Shown: positions 1-6,699, counted from the stretch's first letter. The stretch: DNA of 7,010 nucleotides from an uncultured Chitinophagaceae bacterium (GCA_946885335.1 CAMPGG010000184.1:1-7010), one strand, 5' to 3'. Notes: generated by a model from the sequence alone, not told the origin. Numbers and translations: made by a program.

Positions 1-30
1 TTTTTTCACAAAACTTTTTTTACACAAAAC
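1..30. repeat. Short imperfect tandem repeat, T-run plus CACAAAAC
   Basis: Two adjacent units, each a run of six or seven T followed by a short linker and ACAAAAC, fill positions 1-14 and 15-30. The second unit is two bases longer. The stretch is AT-rich and lies upstream of the small gene at 96. It may be simple low-complexity leader DNA; I see no coding sequence in it. The left edge of the window may cut a longer array. Confidence 0.4.
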
Positions 31-95
31 TCAATTCTGTAAAATTTACAAAATCTCAAAATATAAACTTTTCAAATTAATTTGTACATTGAGCC

Positions 96-335
96 ATGAC
101 GTTAGACGACTTCAATTTACTGGATGAAATTGCCCAGATTGACCTGATCATTAACAGTGTTTGTGTTGGTGGAAGAGATGCCGGCGTATATAAGATTTTA
201 CTTTTTCAAGTTCATCATTTTTATGTAGAAGTCTTCTTTCATAAACATCAGCGTTACATAACGAAGTTCGTTGCTTTCGAGGGTACTGATAAACTGGAGC
301 CCTATCTTGAAAAAATGCAACTGGAGATCCGGTAA
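96..335 (+). CDS. Small conserved-type hypothetical protein (79 aa)
   Basis: A 79-residue protein of unknown function. It has no signal peptide, membrane segment or cysteine motif; its single Cys is at about residue 23. The middle (about residues 32-50) alternates hydrophobic and aromatic residues, with YKILLFQ followed by FYVEVFF, which suggests paired beta strands. The end, LEPYLEKMQLEI, looks helical. From memory this resembles a family of roughly 75-80-residue proteins common in Bacteroidota, with a YKxxLYQxxxFYVEVYY core and an LxPYL C-terminus, annotated only as hypothetical. I cannot verify that without a search. The ATG at 96 follows an AT-rich leader with no Shine-Dalgarno sequence, as is usual in this phylum. 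It is separated from the ferredoxin gene by about 200 bases, so it is probably a separate unit. The opposite-strand frame over the same DNA has no recognisable features. Confidence 0.65.
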   Translation: MTLDDFNLLDEIAQIDLIINSVCVGGRDAGVYKILLFQVHHFYVEVFFHKHQRYITKFVAFEGTDKLEPYLEKMQLEIR

Positions 336-346
336 GCATTATCTCC
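323..346 (+). terminator. Weak hairpin at the end of the small gene
   Basis: GGAGAT at 323-328 and ATCTCC at 341-346 are perfect complements around a 12-base loop, straddling the stop codon of the small gene. A T-rich stretch follows from about 356 but does not directly abut the stem. A 6-bp stem at this distance from the T-run is a poor intrinsic terminator, so this is only a candidate. The rest of the gap to 533 shows no RNA gene, and I found no convincing promoter in it. Confidence 0.2.
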
Positions 347-533
347 TCAACAATTAATCTTTTATTTTACAAATCATTGCCTGCTCAATAGTTATGCTAT
401 GCCCTGTAGCTGACCCATGTTATAATTCATATACCCGGTTGATAAAGAACATTTAATCATTTGACCTGCATCAGCTTTTATCAGTAGAAACTTGAGAACC
501 TTTAATAAGTTTTAATCACGTAAAATTTATTTT

Positions 534-881
534 ATGGCTCTTAAGATAACGGAAGAATGCATCAACTGCGGTGCATGCGAACCAGAATGTCCGAACAATG
601 CTATTTATGAAGGCGGTGTGGAATGGTCCATGGCCGATGGAACCACCGTGACCGGTTCTTATGTACTGGCCGATGGAAGTGTTGTAAATGCAGCTGACCG
701 TCTGCCACCCATTTCAACTGACATTTATTTTATTTCTCCCAGCAAATGCACTGAATGCCAGGGCTTTCACGAAGAACCTCAATGTGCTTCCGTTTGCCCG
801 GTTGATTGTTGTGTGCCGGATGAAGCATATGCTGAAACAGTGGAACAACTAATGGCTAAGAAAGAAATACTGCATACATAA
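534..881 (+). CDS. 2[4Fe-4S] ferredoxin, Alvin/YfhL type
   Basis: A 115-residue soluble electron carrier, probably cytoplasmic. The first cluster motif is C9-x2-C12-x2-C15-x3-C19-P. The second is C72-x2-C75-x8-C84-x3-C88-P, followed by C92. The 8-residue spacing in the second motif, with the CTEC and PQC...VCPVDC context, is the hallmark of the Allochromatium vinosum (Alvin) ferredoxin family, whose clusters include one of unusually low potential. By family knowledge, C9/C12/C15/C88 should hold one cluster and C19/C72/C75/C84 the other. About 53 residues separate the two motifs, against about 19 in the Alvin protein. The extra residues (about 28-62) contain a 12-residue internal repeat. The gene ends 8 bases before korA, so it is very likely co-transcribed and the direct acceptor of KorAB. 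The ATG at 534 gives the standard start only 8 residues before the first Cys. No Shine-Dalgarno sequence is visible. Confidence 0.9.
   Translation: MALKITEECINCGACEPECPNNAIYEGGVEWSMADGTTVTGSYVLADGSVVNAADRLPPISTDIYFISPSKCTECQGFHEEPQCASVCPVDCCVPDEAYAETVEQLMAKKEILHT
631..678 (+). repeat. 12-nt perfect direct repeat inside the ferredoxin gene
   Basis: TGGCCGATGGAA occurs at 631-642 and again at 667-678. The copies are exactly 36 bases (12 codons) apart and in frame. They encode ADGTTV (residues 34-39) and ADGSVV (46-51), so the inter-cluster insert appears to be a 12-residue unit present twice. Confidence 0.7.
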
Positions 882-889
882 TTAATAGT

Positions 890-2767
890 ATGGAAACACC
901 AACGAAACTTTTAGAAAAAACCACTTCAAAAATTGAAGTTGATAAAATAGTGATCCGCTTCTCCGGAGATTCGGGAGATGGCATGCAATTGACCGGCATG
1001 CAATTCACCGATACAGCGGCCTTGCTTGGAAATGACCTGAATACTTTTCCTGATTACCCATCAGAGATCCGTGCTCCCATAGGCACGGTTGCCGGCGTTT
1101 CCGGGTTCCAGGTTCATTTGGGCAGTACGGAAATTTATACTGCCGGTGACCAGTACGATGTGCTGGTAGCCATGAATGCCGCCGCATTAAAAGTGGATCT
1201 GCCCCGTTTGAAAAGAGGTTCCATCATCATTGCCAATGCACAGGGTTTTGATGCTAAAAATTTAAAACTGGCAAATTACCCGGAAGGTGTAAATCCATTG
1301 GAAAATGGATCGCTGGCTAATTATATTGTTCACCTCGTTGATGTAACCAAACTGACTAAAGAATGTCTCTCAGGTACAGGTCTGGGCATGAAAGAAATTG
1401 AGCGATCAAAAAACATGTTTGTGCTTGGATTGCTTTTTTGGATGTTTGATAAACCGCTGGATCATACTTTAAAATTCATCCGGGATAAATTTTCAAAAAA
1501 ACCGGAAATAGCAGATGCCAATGTATTGGCATTACAGGCTGGATGGAACTATGGCGAAAACACGGAAATATTTACGACCCAGTTTAAAGTGGCGCCGGCA
1601 AAACTTCCGCCAGGCACATACAGAAATATTACAGGGAACCACGCAACGGCCATTGGTTTGATTGCAGCAGCAGAAAAATCAGGACTTCCTTTATTTATCG
1701 GATCATATCCCATTACACCTGCAACAGATATTTTACAGGAGTTATCTAAATACAAGGCCAACGGGATAAAAACTTTCCAGGCCGAAGATGAGATAGCAGG
1801 CATCTGTGCCGCTATCGGTGCTTCTTACACCGGCAGCCTGGCAGTTACAACTACTTCTGGTCCTGGTATGTCATTAAAAACAGAAGCACTGGGATTTGCA
1901 ACCATGCTGGAGCTTCCTTTAGTTGTAGTTAATGTACAGCGTGGCGGACCTTCCACTGGTTTACCAACCAAAACAGAGCAAGCCGATCTTTTAATGGCCA
2001 TGCATGGCCGACATGGTGAAGCGCCATTACCCGTATTAGCCGCCTCCTCTCCCGCCGATTGTTTCGATACGGTATTGGATGCTTCCCGGCTTGCCATCGA
2101 ACATATGACACCGGTAATATTTTTAAGTGATGGTTATATAGCTAACGGCTCTGAACCCTGGCGATTTCCGGCTGTTGAAAATATACCTGGTATCAAAGCT
2201 CCCTTGCTAAAAAAATTGAATGAAGGAGAAACCTTGCTGCCCTATCAACGGGATGAAAATTTTGTAAGACCATGGATCAAACCCGGCACTAAAGGATTGG
2301 AACATCGCATTGGCGGACTGGAAAAAGAAAATGGAACAGGGAACGTTTCATACGATCCTGTCAACCATGAAAAGATGGTGCAATTGCGTGCCGCCAAAAT
2401 AAAAAAGATTGAGGATTTTATTCCATTAGCTAAACCCGATAGCGGAAGAGAAAATGCAAGTATTGTTGTATTGGGCTGGGGTTCTACCTATGGGGCCATC
2501 AAAACAGCTACAAGAGAATTACTTGCTGAAGGTTATGATGTTGCACATATTCATCTCCGTTATATCAATCCTTTTCCCAAAAACCTGGGAGAATTACTTC
2601 ATGGATATGAAAAGATTTTGATACCGGAAATGAACAGTGGCCAATTGTTACAATTGATCAGGGCAAAATACCTGGTGCCTGCTGTTGGTTATAGTAAAGT
2701 GCAGGGACTTCCTTATACCACAACCGAAATAAAAGAGAAAATTATAGAACTAACAAAAACTTATTAA
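890..2767 (+). CDS. korA: 2-oxoacid:ferredoxin oxidoreductase, fused gamma-alpha subunit
   Basis: The large subunit of a CoA-dependent 2-oxoacid:ferredoxin oxidoreductase, probably acting on 2-oxoglutarate to give succinyl-CoA, CO2 and reduced ferredoxin. At 625 residues it is the fused form. The gamma domain comes first (about residues 18-210), opening with RFSGDSGDGMQL at 23-34. The alpha pyrimidine-binding domain follows (about 245-625), with SYPITP at 272-277, an EDEIAG segment and GPSTGLPT at 353-360. The YPITP motif and the gamma-alpha order are family hallmarks. There are no cluster motifs here; those sit in KorB and the ferredoxin. The ATG lies 8 bases after the ferredoxin stop, and korB begins one base after this stop, so the three form a tight operon. 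No Shine-Dalgarno sequence is evident. Substrate choice is inferred from similarity to KorA-type proteins; another 2-oxoacid cannot be excluded from sequence alone. Confidence 0.92.
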   Translation: METPTKLLEKTTSKIEVDKIVIRFSGDSGDGMQLTGMQFTDTAALLGNDLNTFPDYPSEIRAPIGTVAGVSGFQVHLGSTEIYTAGDQYDVLVAMNAAALKVDLPRLKRGSIIIANAQGFDAKNLKLANYPEGVNPLENGSLANYIVHLVDVTKLTKECLSGTGLGMKEIERSKNMFVLGLLFWMFDKPLDHTLKFIRDKFSKKPEIADANVLALQAGWNYGENTEIFTTQFKVAPAKLPPGTYRNITGNHATAIGLIAAAEKSGLPLFIGSYPITPATDILQELSKYKANGIKTFQAEDEIAGICAAIGASYTGSLAVTTTSGPGMSLKTEALGFATMLELPLVVVNVQRGGPSTGLPTKTEQADLLMAMHGRHGEAPLPVLAASSPADCFDTVLDASRLAIEHMTPVIFLSDGYIANGSEPWRFPAVENIPGIKAPLLKKLNEGETLLPYQRDENFVRPWIKPGTKGLEHRIGGLEKENGTGNVSYDPVNHEKMVQLRAAKIKKIEDFIPLAKPDSGRENASIVVLGWGSTYGAIKTATRELLAEGYDVAHIHLRYINPFPKNLGELLHGYEKILIPEMNSGQLLQLIRAKYLVPAVGYSKVQGLPYTTTEIKEKIIELTKTY

Positions 2768-2768
2768 G

Positions 2769-3803
2769 ATGGAAACTATAGCCCTGGAGAAGAATGGTAA
2801 ACTCATGTCAAAAGATTTTTCTTCTGATATGGAAGTAAAATGGTGCCCCGGTTGTGGTGATTATTCTATTTTAAAACAGGTGCAAACTGTTTTCCCTGAA
2901 ATGGGTGTAAAAAAAGAAAACTTTGTTTTTATTTCGGGTATCGGTTGTTCCTCCCGTTTCACTTATTACATGGATACCTATGGCATGCACTCCATTCATG
3001 GCAGGGCAGCCGCCATTGCATCTGGTGTTAAAGCTGCCAATCCTGAACTTAGTGTGTGGATTGTTTCGGGTGATGGAGATTCCCTTTCAATAGGTGGCAA
3101 TCATTTCATCCATTTAATGAGAAAAAATTTCGACGTCAACTATTTATTGTTCAATAACCAGATTTACAGTTTAACCAAAGGGCAATATTCACCCACTTCT
3201 GAAAAAGGAAAGATCACTAAAACATCACCTTTTGGTTCTATTGAAGAACCATTTAATCCTTCTGAACTGGCTTTAGGTGCAAAAGCAAGTTTTGTTGCAA
3301 GAACATTGGATCGGGATCCCAAACACATGCAGGGAATTTTAAAAAGAGCACATGCACACAGGGGCACTTCATTTGTTGAAGTGTACCAAAACTGTCCTGT
3401 TTTTAATGATGGTGCCTTCTTCGCATTTTCTGACAAGGAAACAAAAAAGGAAGAAGCCATTTTCCTGGAGCACGGTAAACCTTTACTGTTTGGCAATAAT
3501 GGAGATAAGGCTATTCGTTTAGATGACCTGACACCAGTGATCGTTAATGTAAACGATGAGTGTGTGAATGATCTTTGGATACATGATGAAAAAGATAAGA
3601 CCAAGGCAAATTTAATTTCAAGATTTTTTGATACAAATTTTGATGGTGTTCACTTCCCACGTCCTTTCGGTGTAATATATGCGGAGGAAAGGCCAACTTA
3701 TGATGATGTTCTTTCAGCTCAAATGGAGAAAATTTATATTAAAAAAGGAAAGATCCCTTTAAATAAGATTTTATCGGGTGATAAAACATGGGAAATTTTA
3801 TAA
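2769..3803 (+). CDS. korB: 2-oxoacid:ferredoxin oxidoreductase, beta subunit
   Basis: The TPP- and [4Fe-4S]-binding partner of KorA; 344 residues, full length for the family. WCPGCGDY at 25-32 supplies C26 and C29. C60 (GIGC) and C209 (QNCP) complete the four cysteines expected to hold the cluster, at spacing very close to the archaeal enzyme (12, 15, 46, 197 there, from memory). The TPP/Mg motif is GDGD at 101-104 with NN at 129-130, followed by IYSLTKGQYSPTS, a strong signature of this family. The start at 2769 is one base after the korA stop. An in-frame ATG at residue 13 (position 2805), just before SKDFSSDMEVKW, is an alternative start that would keep every motif. The protein is cytoplasmic and should form a heterotetramer of the (gamma-alpha, beta)2 type. 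A 174-base gap follows before nuoA. Confidence 0.93.
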   Translation: METIALEKNGKLMSKDFSSDMEVKWCPGCGDYSILKQVQTVFPEMGVKKENFVFISGIGCSSRFTYYMDTYGMHSIHGRAAAIASGVKAANPELSVWIVSGDGDSLSIGGNHFIHLMRKNFDVNYLLFNNQIYSLTKGQYSPTSEKGKITKTSPFGSIEEPFNPSELALGAKASFVARTLDRDPKHMQGILKRAHAHRGTSFVEVYQNCPVFNDGAFFAFSDKETKKEEAIFLEHGKPLLFGNNGDKAIRLDDLTPVIVNVNDECVNDLWIHDEKDKTKANLISRFFDTNFDGVHFPRPFGVIYAEERPTYDDVLSAQMEKIYIKKGKIPLNKILSGDKTWEIL

Positions 3804-3911
3804 ATAAATTTTAATCATCAATGAATTTGTAAATGATGCAGAACAGCTAACACCAAAAATCAACGAATAACCCGAAATCTTGCAGCATTCATCAAAAAAA
3901 GATAAATAACA

Positions 3912-3942
3912 ATTGAAAAAAGATATGAGAGTCGTAAATTTC
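3912..3942 (+). promoter_or_regulatory. Candidate Bacteroidota-type promoter for the nuo genes
   Basis: ATTG at 3912-3915 and TAAATTTC at 3935-3942 are 19 bases apart. They match the Bacteroidota sigma-A pattern (TTG, about 19 bases, TAnnTTTG) except for the final base. Transcription would begin near 3948-3950, leaving a leader of about 30 bases before nuoA. The gap 3804-3911 also holds a weak 5-bp inverted repeat (CATCA 3816-3820, TGATG 3834-3838) without a T-run. AT-rich DNA yields such matches by chance, hence the low confidence. Confidence 0.35.
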
Positions 3943-3977
3943 AACAGGATTGCAAACCAACGTAAAAGTATTTCCCT

Positions 3978-4328
3978 ATGGGTCCTGTCTCATTAATAGT
4001 TTTAACGATTGCGGCTGTTGCATTTTCGGCCGGCGGAATTTTGGTTGGAAAGCTTTTTAATAAAGGAAGCCAAAACCTGCAAAAGGGCCAGCCGTATGAA
4101 TGTGGTATTCCCACTGAAACCTCTCCCTGGCACCAGTTCAATGTAGGATATTACCTGTTTGCATTACTGTTTCTCATTTTTGATGTGGAGCTGATCTTCA
4201 TGTATCCATGGGCGGTAGTTGTAAAAAAGATGGGAATGGTAGCACTGGTTGAGATCCTTATTTTCATTTTCATATTATTTATGGGCTTTTTATATGCCCA
4301 CAAAAAAGGAGCGTTGAAATGGATGTAA
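3978..4328 (+). CDS. nuoA: NADH-quinone oxidoreductase subunit A
   Basis: A small membrane subunit of complex I (116 residues) that lies next to the quinone-entry region. Three membrane segments are visible: about residues 4-26, 57-79 and 87-107. The loop after the first carries YECG (40-43). The second contains FLIFDVE, with D69 and E71, and ends in PWA. The third contains E92. These acidic residues align with the conserved ones of the E. coli protein (Asp79, Glu81 and Glu102 from memory). The C-terminus KKGALKW is typical. The start is fixed: a TAA lies in frame at 3963-3965 and no other start codon falls between it and the ATG at 3978. The N-terminus is therefore short for the family but covers the whole first helix. 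Its last 10 bases overlap nuoB. No Shine-Dalgarno sequence precedes it. Confidence 0.93.
   Translation: MGPVSLIVLTIAAVAFSAGGILVGKLFNKGSQNLQKGQPYECGIPTETSPWHQFNVGYYLFALLFLIFDVELIFMYPWAVVVKKMGMVALVEILIFIFILFMGFLYAHKKGALKWM
4306..4311 (+). promoter_or_regulatory. Shine-Dalgarno-like site for nuoB inside nuoA
   Basis: AAGGAG at 4306-4311 lies 7 bases before the nuoB ATG. This is a good spacing, and unusual here because most genes in the window have no such site. It also encodes part of the conserved Lys-Lys-Gly of NuoA, so the match may come from protein constraint. Confidence 0.4.
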
Positions 4329-4870
4329 GAAAAGAGATTAGAGAAACCAACAAAGATTTTCCCGGTCAGATTATTGAAACACCCGGCGGCGGTATTATTG
4401 CAACCGGCATGCAGGACATCATCAACTGGGCACGTTCCAATTCTTTATGGCCACTCACTTTTGCCACCAGTTGCTGCGGCATTGAAATGATGAGTGTCGC
4501 TTCTGCCAAATATGATTTTTCACGTTTTGGTTTTGAAGTAGCAAGGGCCACTCCCCGGCAGGCAGATGTGATCATCATTGCGGGAACCATCGTTAATAAA
4601 ATGGCGCCGGTATTAAAAAGATTGTACGACCAGATGGCCGATCCAAAATATGTAATTGCGATGGGCGCTTGCGCAATCAGCGGCGGACCATTTTTCTACA
4701 ATACTTATTCGGTTGTAAAAGGTGCGGATCATGTTATACCGGTTGATGTTTATATCCCCGGTTGCCCTCCACGCCCCGAAGCTTTATTACATGCACTGAT
4801 CTCTTTACAGGAAAAAATAAAAAGCGGTTACACAAGAGAGCAGATCAGAACAGAAAAAATCCAGCCATGA
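4319..4870 (+). CDS. nuoB: NADH-quinone oxidoreductase subunit B (N2 cluster)
   Basis: The peripheral-arm subunit that holds cluster N2, the last iron-sulfur centre before quinone; 183 residues. The four expected ligands are present: the tandem pair C52-C53 in TSCCGIEM, C118 in MGACAISGG, and C149 in IPGCPPRPE. The segment [16 protein letters not shown] is also characteristic. The N-terminal 30 residues are variable and contain a Gly-rich TPGGGI. The ATG at 4319 overlaps the end of nuoA by 10 bases; the ATG at 4323 is NuoA's own last Met in another frame. The stop overlaps the nuoC start in an ATGA arrangement, so nuoA, nuoB and nuoC are probably translationally coupled. No essential residue is missing. 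Confidence 0.96.
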   Translation: MDVRKEIRETNKDFPGQIIETPGGGIIATGMQDIINWARSNSLWPLTFATSCCGIEMMSVASAKYDFSRFGFEVARATPRQADVIIIAGTIVNKMAPVLKRLYDQMADPKYVIAMGACAISGGPFFYNTYSVVKGADHVIPVDVYIPGCPPRPEALLHALISLQEKIKSGYTREQIRTEKIQP

Positions 4871-5319
4871 CAAACGAATCGATCAAAGAATTTATAACCC
4901 GGTATCATCCTTCCGCAACATTTGACGAAACAGGTGAATGGTTGAATATTTTAATCGATGCCGCCGACTGGAAACCTTTGGCCATCCAATTAAGAAATGA
5001 ACCTAACGGTTATGATTATTTGTTTTGTTTAACCTGTATAGACTGGAAAACACATCTTACAATGGTTTACCACTTATCATCAACATCACACCGGCATACC
5101 ATCGTTATTAAAGCAAAAACAGACAGGACAAATCCCGTAATAGAAACGGTTTCAGATATATGGAAGACTGCCATTTTCCATGAGAGAGAAGTTTTTGAAT
5201 TATTCGGCGTGCATTTCAACAACCATCCTGATTTAAGAAAACTAATTCTCACAGATGATTTTGAAGGATACCCATTACGCAAAGATTTTGAAGACCCGAT
5301 CAATATGATAAAACTATAA
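4867..5319 (+). CDS. nuoC: NADH-quinone oxidoreductase subunit C
   Basis: The 30-kDa-type subunit of the complex I peripheral arm; 150 residues, compact for the family. The diagnostic C-terminal signature is present: [13 protein letters not shown], then [22 protein letters not shown]. It has no cofactor motif, as expected, because it is a structural subunit that packs against NuoB and NuoD. I chose the ATG at 4867, which overlaps the nuoB stop (ATGA). The open frame extends back to an ATG at 4762, but that adds 35 residues (MPSTPRSF...) read out of frame through conserved nuoB codons and unlike any NuoC. It is a separate gene, not fused to nuoD, unlike the nuoCD fusion known in Bacteroides and in E. 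coli. A 32-base gap precedes nuoD. Confidence 0.92.
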   Translation: MTNESIKEFITRYHPSATFDETGEWLNILIDAADWKPLAIQLRNEPNGYDYLFCLTCIDWKTHLTMVYHLSSTSHRHTIVIKAKTDRTNPVIETVSDIWKTAIFHEREVFELFGVHFNNHPDLRKLILTDDFEGYPLRKDFEDPINMIKL

Positions 5320-5351
5320 ATCCAGCACCTGGCGAAAAAAGTAAGGATCAT

Positions 5352-6509
5352 ATGTATTCAGAAACACAAATAATAAATAACGCCGAGAAAATATCCACAT
5401 TGGCAGGACAACCAGGTGAAGAAGGTGAGTTGGTGATCAATGTGGGCCCGCAACATCCTGCCACGCATGGTGTATTGCATTTAGTGATCACGTTGCAGGG
5501 TGAAACCATCAAAAAGATTGAACCCCATTTAGGATATATACATCGCTCCATTGAAAAAATGTGTGAGAGCTTAAGTTACCGGCAGTTTATTTATGTTACC
5601 AGCAGGATGGATTATTTATCTGCACACATGAATAACCACGCATGTGCGATGACCGTTGAAAAAGCGTTGCAGGTTGAAGTTCCATCCCGTGCACAATACA
5701 TCAGGGTGATCATGAGTGAACTTACCCGCATCGCATCGCACGAATTATGGTGGGGAGCCATGGCCATGGACCTGGGTGCATTTACACCTTTCTTTTATGC
5801 ATTCAGGGAAAGAGAAACCATCAATGATATTATGGAAGAAACCTGTGGTGCCCGGTTAACTATGAATTATATGGTGCCCGGTGGTGTGATGGCTGATATT
5901 CATCCAACCTTTCAACAAAAAGTAAAAGACTTTATTACCCTCTTTAAATCGAAGATTGATGAATATGATGAACTGGTAACAGGCAACATCATCTTCCAAA
6001 ACCGGATGAAAAATGTTGGTGTACTTTCAAAAGAAGATGCCATTTCTTACGGATGCACAGGGCCCGTTGCCAGGGGCAGTGGTGTGAGTTGTGATATAAG
6101 AAAGATATTTCCTTATGAAGTATATGACAAAGTGCAGTTTGATGAAATACTTGAAACGAGGGGCGATTCTTTTTCACGTTACATGGTGCGCATCAGGGAA
6201 ATGAAAGAATCAGTAAAAATTATTGAACAATTAATAGATAACATTCCCGAAGGTGAATTCCAGGCAAAGACAAAAGCTGTATTAAAACTTCCGAAAGGAG
6301 AATATTATACAAGAGTAGAAACAGCAAGAGGAGAATTGGGTGTTTACATTGTGAGCGAAGGTAGTACAACACCTTATCGTATTAAGTTCAGGTCGCCCGG
6401 ATTTTCAAATCTATCGGCATTGGAACATATGGCAAAAGGCAGTAAGATCGGCGACTTAATGGCAACGATGGGAACATTGGATTTGGTGATACCGGATATA
6501 GATAGGTGA
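5352..6509 (+). CDS. nuoD: NADH-quinone oxidoreductase subunit D (quinone site)
   Basis: The 49-kDa-type subunit that forms the quinone-reduction site with NuoB; 385 residues, complete. GPQHPATHGVLHL starts at residue 32 and contains H35 and H39. RMDYLSAH gives D87 and Y88. By position these match His38 and Tyr87 of the Thermus protein (offset of one), the residues that contact the quinone head group. VPSRAQYIRV, SELTRI, the MVPGGV segment and a C-terminus ending DLVIPDIDR are all typical. It lacks the paired CxxC motifs of the related NiFe-hydrogenase large subunits, so it is complex I. About 25 variable residues precede the conserved core. AAGGA at 5343-5347 is only 4 bases from the ATG, a weak ribosome site. 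The usual next gene, nuoE, is not here; a repeat-rich spacer follows. Confidence 0.96.
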   Translation: MYSETQIINNAEKISTLAGQPGEEGELVINVGPQHPATHGVLHLVITLQGETIKKIEPHLGYIHRSIEKMCESLSYRQFIYVTSRMDYLSAHMNNHACAMTVEKALQVEVPSRAQYIRVIMSELTRIASHELWWGAMAMDLGAFTPFFYAFRERETINDIMEETCGARLTMNYMVPGGVMADIHPTFQQKVKDFITLFKSKIDEYDELVTGNIIFQNRMKNVGVLSKEDAISYGCTGPVARGSGVSCDIRKIFPYEVYDKVQFDEILETRGDSFSRYMVRIREMKESVKIIEQLIDNIPEGEFQAKTKAVLKLPKGEYYTRVETARGELGVYIVSEGSTTPYRIKFRSPGFSNLSALEHMAKGSKIGDLMATMGTLDLVIPDIDR

Positions 6510-6510
6510 G

Positions 6511-6578
6511 TTTTGGGTTTAAGGTTTAGGGTTTAGGGTAATGTGTTGGGAATTAGGAATTAGGTATTGGGAATTTGG
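6511..6578 (+). repeat. G-rich heptanucleotide array, consensus WWTTRGG
   Basis: Starting two bases after the nuoD stop, the sequence runs in 7-base units. TTTTGGG is at 6511, TTTAAGG at 6518, and TTTAGGG at 6525 and 6532. A 5-base break (6539-6543) follows, then TGTTGGG at 6544, AATTAGG at 6551 and 6558, TATTGGG at 6565 and AATTTGG at 6572. That makes nine units, each ending in two or three G. It encodes no protein I recognise. With the opposite-phase array at 6606-6686 it can form a long imperfect hairpin. Confidence 0.8.
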
Positions 6579-6605
6579 CAACTTAATAATTTGAAATCAC
6601 ACTTT

Positions 6606-6686
6606 AAAACTCAGAACACGATACATTAAACTCGAAACTTTAAACAACTAAACGCTAAACTCTAAACGCAATTAAAAACCCTAAAC
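6606..6686 (+). repeat. A-rich heptanucleotide array, consensus TAAACNC, complementary arm
   Basis: Seven-base units on the + strand run from 6606 to 6647: AAAACTC, AGAACAC, GATACAT, TAAACTC, GAAACTT and TAAACAA. After one extra base come TAAACGC at 6649, TAAACTC at 6656 and TAAACGC at 6663. The array closes with AAACCCTAAAC at 6676-6686, a perfect 11-bp complement of 6524-6534 in the other arm. CTAAAC occurs four times (6648, 6655, 6662, 6681) and can pair with the GTTTAG units upstream. A 27-base non-periodic segment (6579-6605) separates the arms. nuoH starts 13 bases downstream. Confidence 0.8.
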
Positions 6687-6699
6687 AATTACTCGCATC

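Noticed and set aside
506..513. TAAGTTTT upstream of the ferredoxin as a promoter -7 box
   Set aside because: The match is good in isolation, but the nearest TTG (492-494) is only 11 bases upstream and no other TTG lies at the needed 19-base distance.
39..529. GTAAAATTTA occurring at 39-48 and 520-529 upstream of two genes, as a shared operator
   Set aside because: The 10-base match is nearly pure A/T in AT-rich leaders and differs in its distance to the start codon, so chance is the simpler explanation.
3164..3604. A 146-codon open frame on the - strand opposite korB
   Set aside because: It lies wholly inside korB, which has all its catalytic and cluster residues; the antisense product has no recognisable features. 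It is a codon-usage shadow.
3816..3838. Hairpin CATCA/TGATG after korB as a terminator
   Set aside because: Only a 5-bp AT-rich stem with a 13-base loop and no following T-run.
3925..3996. A 23-residue frame (starting MRVVNFN) overlapping the nuoA start, as a possible leader peptide
   Set aside because: No ribosome site and no family resemblance; the candidate promoter's start would lie downstream of its ATG. A frame this short is expected by chance.
4762..4866. A longer nuoC reading frame starting at the ATG at 4762
   Set aside because: It runs out of frame through the conserved IPGCPPRPE region of nuoB, gives a basic, non-NuoC N-terminus, and is unnecessary because the ATG at 4867 has the typical ATGA coupling with nuoB.
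6511..6538. TTTAGGG units resembling plant-type telomere repeats, suggesting a chromosome end or eukaryotic contamination
   Set aside because: Only two exact copies, embedded in a degenerate heptad array between two bacterial complex I genes with normal bacterial context on both sides.
6511..6686. CRISPR array
   Set aside because: Units are 7 bases with no spacers, the arms are in opposite orientation, and no cas genes are near.
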